Positions 9,201 through 18,369 of a stretch of DNA of 31,497 bases are shown here, piece after piece (position 1 is the first letter of the stretch; every line of letters begins with the position of its first letter). Origin of the DNA: Zygnema circumcarinatum (Eukaryota; Streptophyta; Zygnematophyceae; Zygnematales; Zygnemataceae); NCBI GenBank assembly GCA_037447605.1, contig CM074818.1:468021-499517 (forward strand), written 5' to 3'. Below the pieces are notes generated by a model that was given only the letters and a program-made list of their open reading frames with translations, had not been told where the DNA came from and did not search any database. Made by a program: the position numbers and the translations under genes.

Positions 9201-12200
9201 AGTGTGTGCTGCCTTGCAGGGATGTTGGGGGGAACGAGCTGAGCACTGTGCCTCCCGCGGTCGAGGAAATGTCTAGTCTTCAAGAATTGTGAGTGGGCAC
9301 TCAGTCAAACTGAGACTCAAACTCAAACTCAAACTTTGTCAAAGATTTGATGTTTTCCCTCTTGCTCTTGCTCAGTCTCGCGGTCTCTTCCTGTCGCTCT
9401 CCCTCACTCTTGCTCTCTCTCCCTCTCTCGCGCTCTCTCTCTCTCCCTCGCTCTTTCTCCCTCTCGCCCTCTCTCGCGCTCTCTCGCTCTCCCTCACTCT
9501 TGCTCCCTCTCGCTCTCTCGCACTCTCTCGCGCTCTCTCTCTCTCTCCCTCGCTCTTTCTTGGAATGTTTGTATCACTTATGAGAGTATGAAGGAATGAC
9601 ATTACATGCAGCTCTTCCACCATCAACCCGGAGAAGCATATACTCTTTTTCCAGTGCTCACCATAATAACTGCTCCGTTTGGCTGCAGATATTTGGACAG
9701 CAACCAGATCAAGGGGCCCATTCCGGAATTTATAGGCAACTTGTCTAACCTTAAAGTCTTGTAAGCATAGAAACAAAACCTTCATGTTCTGAGCACCGGA
9801 AATCTTCCTCATTTTCTTTTCTTGACCTTCGCTTACTAAATTTCACCGTGAAAGCAATGTTCAGATCTATTGAATGGTCCATTGGAAACATCAAGAATCT
9901 CCCCTTTCTGGTTTTTCTGTTCATCAATTGCCTCTTGTTCCTCTGAATTGGATCAAAAGTGTCAGGTTGGTTGGTTGGTTGGTTATTATTATTATTATTA
10001 GTATTATATATTATATTATGTATTTGACCAAAAAAAGTTGTCCTTCACTGCGGGTACGTTCAGAGACTTGTCGAACAATCCCTTCAGTGGAGCTATTCCT
10101 CAGACCTTCGCACGGAAAGGGTTCACTTATGATGATTTTTTTGGTAATTACAAGTTCAATAGCTTCATTGCGCTTACATACATGTGAGTCCTTCAAACTT
10201 GGTGCGTTCTTCAAATTTTGTTTCCTTGCTTCTTAAGTTTCTCAAGATTCCAGACTACTGTATCTGTGCAATTAACTTGTTGTGATGAGCCGCTTGACAT
10301 CAATCTGTTGTATATTTGGAAACAATCAATTAGCTGCAGAACGTATATCATTACATGCCGCTCTCCTTCTCCTTCTTTCTCCTTACGCAGCATATGTTTG
10401 AATCAGGAAGCGCCATATTCAGACGTTTTTTTCTCCGGAGATGAAGAGAAGGAAGACCTAGAAGAAAGTCAGGAGACTTGGAATGGCAATATCTTCAGTT
10501 TGCATGTTTCTTCAACTGTTGCATCATCTTTACATCTTCATCTTCATCTCCATCTTCATCTTCATCTTCATCTTTATCTTTTTTACTTTACAGGACAATC
10601 TCTGGCAGAGCAGCTTTGCCAAACTGTTCCTGAAGAATCTACGATTTCCTCGTTCATGCAGATGTAGAGCTATATCGCATCGTTTGACGCTTATTTTCCG
10701 CAAGATCATGGAAAATAATTTTGGCATTCAGAAGTCATTTGGCTCTTCATGTGATGGTGGATGCAGGAACTTGAGCCATTGCCAGCTCACAGGAGAAATT
10801 CCTTCAAACTTTGGAAACTTGCAAAGGCTTCAAACATTGTAGGACTCGTACTGCCCAAAGCTCGCGGAAAATGTTGTCATGGTAAGCTTACAAGTTGATG
10901 TTTTCGAGTGTGATAATTTTTGTAACAAGGATTGGAATGTCACTTTTTATTTTCCAGAGACTTGTCAAGCAACCAGCTGAGTGGAGACATCCCTGACTTG
11001 CAAGGCACTATCCTTTCTCTTTTGTAAGTAGGAAGGAGACTCCTGCACCTCTTTTCACCTCTTTTTCTTGCCCTTATAGTTCTCTATTCATCGAATTACT
11101 TTGGTATACTTTACAATACTTCCTTTACCTTTTTGCTCTCATGGAAAACCTCGATTTGTGTGTTATGATTGGTGAAGCATTATCGATGTGTGGCATCATT
11201 TTAAGAAGATTGTTGTTTTTGAAAGTATTTGTTAAATGGAAAGGAAGAGATTCTCCTCGATAGGTCGTTTGAACGTTTTTTTCTCTGTGTGGATTCAATC
11301 AGAATGTTACGTTCAAATTCGCAACTCTTGTTTGGGGGATTGCAGGAACTTATCTCAAAATTCTCTGACTGGCAGTGTGCCGGCTTATTTGGGAAACCTT
11401 TCTTTGTATGAGCTGTAAGTTCACAGGAGCTCTCCTTAAAAAATGTCATTTGAAACAAGGAGTAACTCTTATTATATATAGAAATCGCAACCACATGAAG
11501 AATCTTGATGAAGGGGAAATATGTAAGCCCGGTCATATTTACGAAACCATTCACAAATTGGGCATAAGTTTGATTCGGTAAATTCCTACAGTGGAGTAGA
11601 AAGCTTCTGGGTTTACTCCGGAGCAGGGTTTTAACCACCGTTTCTTGCAGCTAATTTCTCTATCACTGCTTTCTATCTCTCTCCATCCTCCTCTCACTTT
11701 CTCTCTTTCCTTCTCTCTCCCTCTTCCTCTCTTTGGTTGCTTTTGCGCAGCGATTTAAGCGACAACAATCTTTCTGGGATTCTTCCGGCAGAGCTTCTAT
11801 TCAACTTAACTTTGTCAAAGTGTGGCAAGTATGTGCTCAATCGCAGCGCATATCCTTCTTGCATGTTCTCCTTGTTCTTCTTTCTTCTTGTTTGTTCTTG
11901 GTTTTTTTTTTTTTTTCCTTCTTGTTTTTCTTGTTCTTCTTCCTTCTTGTTGTTCTTCTTTCGTTTTTTTTTTTTTTTTTTTGGTGTTTCTGTTCCTATT
12001 CACAATTAACTGTGCATGGCAGCTATCGTCCGGGAAATCCAAATCTTCAGGTCGTCTGCATTGGAGGTAAGTAAGCAGACAAGTGGCATCAGAATGTATG
12101 ATCACTTTGTATGCTGAAATGGCTCGAGAAGAGTTTCAGTTCCAGTTTCAGTTTCAGTATTTCAGTTTCAGTTTTGGCTTCATTCACATCTTACCGAGTC

Positions 12201-12484
12201 AAAGGCTGCTCCAATTCTGTTGATGTTCAGTAATAAGTTAATAAGTTTGCTTTACCGGTTGAATTTATGATCCAATTCCCCATACCGGCCTAAACTGCGT
12301 CCTTTCGGATAGCACATAATGATGAGTGAGATTGACTTTTGATTCAGGTTATGTTCAGAATAATGCATCACCTCCTCCCCCTCCTCCACTTCCTCCACTT
12401 TCTTCAACTTCGAACGGTGGTACGTATCAGCATTCTCCATTCTCTTCTCTCTATGTCGCCCCTTGACTGCCTCCCTACCTCCCT

Positions 12485-12529
<45 letters not shown>

Positions 12530-13291
12530 TTCTTTCTCTTCTCTTCCTCTCTCTTTTTCCTCTCTCCCTCCCTTTTCGTCCAATTTCCACTTTTGTATTT
12601 GAATATGACTGCCAGAAAACCTCTCCGTTTCTTTGCTTCTGATCTATTCGCCACTTCTCTTTTGCAGGCCTTCAAGTTTATGTGGTCGTTATCATTAGCG
12701 TGGGAGCGGCAATAGTCATATGCGTTGCAATTTTTTTGGGCTATGTTTTCCTTCGCCCAAGTAATGATGTTAAACTTACTCCTACTCGCTCGGAAATTTC
12801 AATACCATATTCATGGTGGCAATGAGAGTTCATAATTCGTTATTTTGCATGAAAACCTTGACTGCACCGCTAGAAATCTTACTCTGAACTTTCGGCATTA
12901 GTATGGATGCGTAAAAACTTAAAAACCCTAAAAACCCTAAGAACGATTCGCAGTTCTTGAACCAAAAATTTCTAATAGTACGATTGTTGCATTGGATCGT
13001 TACTGCACAGAGCAACCACAGAAATCACAATTTGCAGTGAAACTGGAGGACTACTTTGTGAAGCAAATCCCTCTGCAAGCTATCTGTGAAGCCACCAACA
13101 ACTTCAGTAAAGAAAACTTGCTCGGAGAGGGAGGGTTTGGGACCGTGTACAAAGGCACTGCTAAGAACGGAGTGCAGTGGGCGGTGAAGAGGGCCAAGAC
13201 TGTCTCAAATCAAGGTCTCCTAGCCTTTCAAAATGAGGTGTGCTCCAAGTCTCCCGTGGTTCACTATCTCAAGCCATTGTGGTCCTACCTT

Positions 13292-13331
<40 letters not shown>

Positions 13332-16300
13332 GCTCTCTCTCTCTTTCTCTCAGAGCGATGATGCTGCATTTGTGCGTCACTCACCTGCTCGCTTTCATAC
13401 AGATTGACGTCATGTCGAGAATGAACCACAAAAATCTCGTCAAGTTGCTCGGCTTCTGCGATGAGGACAACGAGCAAATATTAATTTACGAATTTGTCGC
13501 TAATGGCACATTGAAGGCCGCTCTTCAATTGAAAGATGGTGAGTCCTCCGTCCTCGCAATAACCCCCATCTGAAATCGAAGTATCTCCTCATCCCTTCAG
13601 TATCAGTTTTCCCTGCTCTCACTTTGGTCTTGGCCGACCCCACTGCACGTCACGAGGTGGTTAGTTAGTTAGCTAGTTAGTTAGTTAGTTAGTTAGTTGG
13701 TTCTTAGTTAGTTAGTTGGTTAGTTGGTTAGTTGGTTGGTTAGTTGATTGGTTAGTTGGTTAGTTCGTTAGTTGGTTGGTTCGTTAGTTGGTTAGTTGGT
13801 TGGTTAGTGATGCGTTTGGATTTGCTTTTGGTCAGCATAAACCTTGTGCCTCAATTGACTCGAGGAGCCCTAAGCCACCACCCTAGTCCTATGCCCTAAA
13901 GCTGAGTAATCCTTAAACCTTAAGCCCGAACCCCTCACCACAAAACCATAAAACTTGGTCTCTAAACCCTAACCCCTAAACCGTAAACCCTAACCCCTCA
14001 ACCCTAACCCCTCAACCCTCACGACTAAAACCAAACCCCTGAACCCTAACCCCTAGGCCCTGAACCCTAACCGCTAAGCCCTGAATCCACAATTGGTCAT
14101 ATTGTGTTCTTGTTCCCATGTTCTATGCTCAACGCCATGGCCCCCACTGCGGCACGTTGTAGGGCATTTAGGCATTTGTTGGGCAAACCCTAAAAACCCT
14201 AAAAACCCTAAATGTACCGCCAACTCCCCCTCGTCGCCAAGGGTTGTTTGTGTGATATGAAATGTATATGGGGAGAAACCGAAGGTCTATTCTAGTCATG
14301 CTTTTGGAATGTTCAATGCATCAACTTGACGTTGATACCAGCCTTCAAGTTAGTAACACTGTTCAATGTTTGGCAATATTGAAAGGAACGAGAGCCCCGC
14401 TGACATTCAAGCAACGGTTGGAGATTGCGTTGGGAGCGGCGGAGGGCCTTAGTTACCTCCACACGCAGGCGAAGCCGACCATCATTCATAGAGATGTGAA
14501 ATCGGACAACATTCTTTTGGACGACAAACTGCAGGTGGGGGAGGGAGGCCCAGTCCATTGGAGACTTGCGAACACATGACGCATAAGGAGAGATGATTAA
14601 GTTAGCATATACTCTCCCTCTCCCTGTCTCTCTTCCTCTCCCTCTCCCTCTCCCTTTCCCTCTCCCTCTTCCACTCCCTCTCCCTCGCCCTCTCCCTCTC
14701 CCTCTTCCACTGCCTCTCTCTCCCTCTCCCCTCCCCCTCTCCCTCCCCCTCTCCCACTCCCTCTCCCTCTCCCTCCCTCCCCCTCCCTCCTATGATGCGC
14801 TTTTGAAGCTACTAAACTAACTCTTACGAAGTCGATTCTTTTACTTTGAAAATAAGAGTATATTGAGTGCCAGCGACTTACACCTCGGGATGCAGACAAC
14901 ATTTCCTCAAGAAACATGCCTGCACCAGCATGATTGTGTCCTCTTGAAACGAAGTCATGCCTGACATTCTAAGCAACGCATCCCACTAAGAGCTTTGGAA
15001 TTGAGTAGTGGATGACTCTCTTGGCCTGCTTTTAAAAACCCTAAGAACCCTAAGAAGCCTAAGAACCCTAAAAACCCTAAAAACCCTAAGAACCCTAAGA
15101 ACCCTGAAAACCCTAAAGACCCTGAAAACCCTAAAAACCCTAAAAACCCTAAAATCCCTAAATACCCTAAAAACCCTAAAAACCCTAAAAACCTTGTTGC
15201 AGGCCAAAGTTTCCGACTTCGGGCTTCTGAGGGACAACGTGGACGAGCTCGCCCTGCTCTCAAAGACGCGCGTTGCGGGCACTCACGGGTACATGGACCC
15301 CGAGTATTACACGCACTACAGAGTCACCACAAAGTGTGATGTGTACAGGTAGGCTCCAAGAATCTGTAACAAAACCTGAATCCTCTCTGACCCTTAGTGT
15401 TAGAAATGTCAGTATTTCCGCAGAGTCTCTGTACTCTGCCATTCAGAGACTTAGGACTCAGATAGGAGTTGGGGTCCTGTTACACCTTGTAACCTAAGCT
15501 TCAAACCTTCGTAATAGTACTTGCCCCACTCCGACATCTTTCTCTAACTAACTAACTAACTAACTAGGATTAACTTATTAACTTTAACTAGGATTCATCA
15601 AGGTATCGGTACTCAGTTCCTAGCCCGGCCAAACAAGGAGGCGTGACGACACAAATATAATAGGACGATGGTGACAGCAGTAGTATTTTTCTATTTTAAT
15701 TGCAAAAGGATGCACTAATGGAAGCTCTCTGTGCCAGTCATCAGGGACTTTCACGTGTTCAGATTCAAGTTTAGCGTATCCAAGAAGAAGATGCCTTTAT
15801 ATTTTGCATTTTTATTTTTTTTGTCATTGAAGTGAAGCTGAGTCTTTTGGAGGTGCTTGTGCAGCTTCGGAGTGGTCCTCCTCGAGCTCATCTCTGGGCA
15901 GTCGGCGGTCATCAAACCGACGGAAGACATAAAAGATGTCATCTCGTTGTCCAATTGGGTGAGAGCTCTCCCCTTCAGACCCTGCCTAGCGAACCAAAGG
16001 CGAAGCCTAATATCGGCACCAATCCTTACATTATTCACTTGATGGCAACATTGTACTGCAGTTCACTTTCCAATTCACTAATATGAAGCTTATGTTGCTA
16101 ACAATATTGTTAACAATGTTGTTGTTGTTGTTGTTGTTGTTGTTATTGTTATTGTTGTTTTATCTCTAGGCATTGCAAAGGATCCGAAGCACTCTGGGCC
16201 TTAGCGCCGTGGCGGACCCCAACTTGGAGGGAGAGTACGCCCTCGAAGACATGCAGACCTTGGCGAGCATCGCCGCGTCCTGCCTTCAAAAATCTTCCGC

Positions 16301-16484
16301 ACATCGACCGGAAATGGCGGATGTCGGAAGCCAATTGCGCATGCTGAAGGCGAAGGTGGAGGGGGTCCAAGTTCGGGACGTTCAACCGGAGGAGATTGCA
16401 GAGGTCGCGGTTGAACGGTCTTGGTTTATCGACAAAGGATTGTCGTCGGGGATTGTAGAGGAAAGCGTTCTTGAGGGACGATAG
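6295..16484 (+). CDS. Leucine-rich-repeat receptor-like kinase (20 exons)
   Basis: A membrane receptor kinase of about 1175 residues. Exons: 6295-7730, 8020-8085, 9220-9288, 9689-9760, 10064-10183, 10391-10467, 10594-10663, 10767-10838, 10958-11023, 11346-11414, 11751-11828, 12023-12066, 12348-12419, 12668-12760, 12954-13237, 13403-13538, 14386-14534, 15203-15348, 15865-15958, 16170-16484. Order: signal peptide (about residues 1-24), LRR N-cap with CCWTGVTC, many LRRs, a proline-rich stretch, a transmembrane helix (about 772-795), then the kinase: GEGGFG loop near 859, AVK lysine near 880, HRDVKSDN with Asp near 978, SDFG near 996, [10 protein letters not shown]. All key residues are present and the HRD makes it an RD kinase, so it looks active. 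The start is the ATG at 6295 (CCATGG); 6280 is TTG. The exon 6 donor (10467 or 10497) is uncertain. Exon 6 encodes an unusual acidic segment, [11 protein letters not shown]. The ligand cannot be inferred. Confidence 0.93.
7838..7912. repeat. Telomere-like array with 9-bp units (intron 1 of the LRR kinase)
   Basis: CCCTAAAAA and CCCTGAAAA units in tandem on the plus strand. The nine-base period differs from the six-base array in NRPA2. It lies between exons 1 and 2, C-rich in sense. Confidence 0.85.
8086..9219 (+). other. Long intron 2 of the LRR kinase, with a GTAC cluster
   Basis: No convincing exon was found in these 1,134 bp, and the phases of exons 2 and 3 join directly. The intron contains a small inverted repeat (GTTGAATGGAAAAA near 8207 against TTTTTCCATTCAAC near 8257). 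It also contains a cluster of eight GTAC cores at about 8587-8663. Short CCCTAAA blocks occur near 8743 and 9182. Confidence 0.6.
9400..9562. repeat. CTCTCTCGC low-complexity tract
   Basis: Polypyrimidine with CTCTCTCGCTCTCCCTC units in intron 3 of the LRR kinase. It is far from the following acceptor at 9688. Confidence 0.7.
10523..10582. repeat. (CATCTT)n hexamer repeat
   Basis: About nine imperfect CATCTT units in the intron before exon 7 of the LRR kinase. The tract leads into the acceptor TTTACAG at 10587-10593. Confidence 0.75.
11655..11736. repeat. Pyrimidine tract before exon 11 of the LRR kinase
   Basis: CT-rich sequence (CTCTCTCC, TCCTCT) runs nearly to the acceptor GCGCAG at 11745-11750. 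It probably serves as an extended polypyrimidine tract. Confidence 0.6.
11868..11983. repeat. T-rich TTCTTG tract
   Basis: Runs of T of up to about 16 bases alternating with TTCTTGTTC, in the short intron between exons 11 and 12 of the LRR kinase. Confidence 0.7.
12470..12575. repeat. (CT)n tract in LRR kinase intron
   Basis: A near-pure CT dinucleotide run with CTTT interruptions, in the intron before the transmembrane exon at 12668. Confidence 0.75.
13286..13352. repeat. (CT)n tract in kinase-domain intron
   Basis: A CT dinucleotide run in the 165-bp intron between the exons ending at 13237 and starting at 13403. Confidence 0.75.
13539..14385 (+). repeat. Intron with (GTTA/GTTG)n and degenerate telomere-type repeats
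   Basis: This 847-bp intron of the LRR kinase carries a GTTAGTTAGTTGG tetranucleotide array at about 13660-13808. A degenerate CCCTAA array with CCCCTAA and CCCTGAA variants follows at about 13955-14095. A short CCCTAAAAA block lies near 14186-14212. No exon signals were seen inside. Confidence 0.7.
14598..14795. repeat. CTCCCT hexamer tract
   Basis: CTCCCT units with CTTCCA interruptions on the plus strand, in the intron between the exons ending at 14534 and starting at 15203. This is the same hexamer, in opposite orientation, as the large tract at 21891-22738. Confidence 0.8.
15033..15194. repeat. Telomere-like array with 9-bp units (before the DFG exon)
   Basis: About 18 units of CCCTAAAAA with CCCTAAGAA and CCCTGAAAA variants end directly before the acceptor CTTGTTGCAG of the exon carrying the SDFG motif. 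This is the longest of the nine-base arrays. Confidence 0.85.
15349..15864 (+). other. Intron of the LRR kinase, little recognisable content
   Basis: This 516-bp intron holds a short (AACT)n run near 15545-15568 and otherwise unique sequence. No exon or RNA gene was recognised. Confidence 0.55.
16115..16160. repeat. (GTT)n triplet repeat
   Basis: About a dozen GTT/ATT triplets shortly before the acceptor CTCTAG of the last exon of the LRR kinase. Confidence 0.7.
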
Positions 16485-16582
16485 GAATTTCGGCTTACTT
16501 TTTTTGGGACAATCTTTTATTGTACTAAAAGAACATCTCGTCTGACCATGCAAGGACTGAAAGGCACACCAAAAGTTTCAAC

Positions 16583-16645
16583 AATAAACTCGAAATTAAA
16601 CTAAACTAAACTAAATTAAACTTTTAATTCTCAAGAGACAATAAA
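16583..16645 (+). terminator. Candidate polyadenylation signals of the LRR kinase
   Basis: AATAAA occurs at 16583-16588 and again at 16640-16645, about 100 and 155 bp after the stop codon. Which is used cannot be told. Confidence 0.45.
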
Positions 16646-17235
16646 CTCAAAATTACCCCGAGTGAAGCAGGTTAGTGGTGACCAAAAGGCTACCAACCCT
16701 AGTCATAACCAAGGCCTTTGATGGAGAGCTAAGTCTCCCCCAACTTTCTAAAAACTTTAAAAATATTTTTTCTTTTTGTACATATAGGTCAGCCCTTAAG
16801 AGGAGCTCCCAGTCAACTCATGATAAAGGTATAAGAACTATTTTCTCCCAACCGTCCCTATATGAAAACTTTTGGATCTCAGCCCCCCATGGCCCTGAAC
16901 AAAAGTCTTGGACTCACCCCATACTGTTAAATTCTTACACTCGAGTCTCGAGGTATAGTATGCATCACTACGTGGAACGGCTTCGACAACGTGGGCCCAG
17001 AAATGTAAAATGTTTCGAGAAGATCTCGGGCAGCCCGAAAAGAATGTCCGCTAACCCCAAAAAAAACTGGAAACCGAAAACTAGCAACTAGAAACCAGCC
17101 GTAGGTTTGTAATTCGCGGTTTTCAGCATGTTGGCAACGGACCAGGTCATGAAACGGGCGGATTTGTGCTGTTTCTAACGGGACTGTTACTGCGCAGCGG
17201 GAAAATCGGCGGAATTTGAACTGGCTAAAACTCTA
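16646..17235. other. Intergenic sequence without recognised features
   Basis: Unique-looking sequence between the 3' end of the LRR kinase and the first foldback element. The open frame at 16675-17091 has no recognisable motif and begins with a non-ATG codon; I see no support for a gene. Confidence 0.5.
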
Positions 17236-17821
17236 GGAAAATGATACAGGCGCCCCACTTTTTGGATATCCGCGCCCCCTTTCGGGAAAAAACTGTACTT
17301 TCATTCTGGCTAATCACGCCCCCCCCCCCCTTGGATCTTTCGGGAGGAGAGATCTTGTAGACAATCGGACCCCGCGCCTCGCGCGCAGGATCCGACCGTG
17401 CACCGACGTACGGCGCCGCGCATCGCGGCGCGGCCCGCGAGATGCGGCGAGCCTACGGAAACGTTGTCCTCACCTGACCCTTTTGGGTCAGAGGTTGCGA
17501 CGTGGCAGTCTACCATTGGACAGCCCTGCTGCCGGTCCCCCATGCCGTCGTAGGGGGTATCGGCAGCAGGGCTGTCCAATGGCAGACTGCCACGTGTCCC
17601 GTAGGCTCGCCGCATCTCGCGGGCCGCGCCGCGATGCGCGGCGCCGTACGTTGGTGCACGGTCGGATCCTGCGCGCGAGGCGCGGGGTCCGATTGTCTAC
17701 AAGATCTCTCCTCCCGAAAGATCCAAGGGGGGGGGGGGCGTGATTAGCCAGAATGAAAGTACAGTTTTTTCCCGAAAGGGGGCGCGGATATCCAAAAAGT
17801 GGGGCGCCTGTATCATTTTCC
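17236..17821. mobile_element. Foldback (long inverted-repeat) transposable element, copy 1
   Basis: The ends are GGAAAATGATACAGG and its complement. The two GC-rich arms are nearly identical inverted copies meeting near 17540-17570. Candidate 8-bp flanks are AAACTCTA and AAACTTCA (6 of 8 match), compatible with a degraded target duplication. The right arm lacks about 45 bp present in the left arm (the part around the TGACCC..GGGTCA motif). No transposase is encoded, so it is non-autonomous. The family is undetermined; 8-bp duplications would suit hAT, while long arms would suit Mutator-like or foldback elements. Confidence 0.85.
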
Positions 17822-18369
17822 AAACTTCAACTGTGCGCCTTCCCATGTGCGAACTTCACATTGGGAAGATTCTGACTCCTGTTCGCCCGTACGGGTATAT
17901 GCAGTTCAACAGCTGTTTAACGGTGTGCAGTTCCGTCACCGTCTCATGGAACGGATTCTCTCAGAGCTTCTAGAACATTCGATGCCGACATTTTTTCGCA
18001 ATCAGAAGCCGCCACGTAGCACTCTCTCCAGGTTTTGTACGGATGCCTTCGTTTGTACAATGTACGGTCGTACGAGTTTGTACGAATTGTAGGGACTCCC
18101 TCCCGCAAAGCCCCCTTCAGAATTCGCGAGGGGGCTCTCTCCTTCGCTCCAGGAAAAATTCAATTCTCGAGTACTTTAAAAAATAAAGAAAAATAAATAA
18201 AAAATTGAAGAAAAGAGGAAAACAAACAGAGAAATTGAAGACGTGAAGCGATAAACTTGAGAATCGGATGTTAAAAAAATCCAAAAAAACGACGGGCTGA
18301 AAACTCGGTTTTTGGATGAAAACGTAGGTTTTAGGGTTTTGGGTTTGCGATCAAATTTGCGCCAGCATC
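17822..18369 (+). promoter_or_regulatory. Upstream region of the GrpE gene
   Basis: It begins at the end of foldback copy 1. GTAC cores are clustered at about 18037-18085. An A-rich stretch follows. A TTTTAGGGTTTTGGG block at about 18330-18345 lies just before the proposed start codon at 18370, in sense orientation as at the NRPA2 and receptor kinase genes. Confidence 0.5.

Noticed and set aside
10218-10667. A separate small gene with a [13 protein letters not shown] open frame
   Set aside because: The segment joins in phase with the LRR kinase exons on both sides, so it is treated as exon 6 of that gene.
16675-17091. A 138-codon open frame after the LRR kinase
   Set aside because: It starts without ATG, has no recognisable motif and no codon bias like the neighbouring genes.
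17310-17823. Open frames of up to 111 codons that recur almost unchanged at 27613-28062 and 28398-28724
   Set aside because: The recurrence comes from the shared arms of the foldback elements, on both strands; a protein signal would not be kept equally in all orientations and frames.
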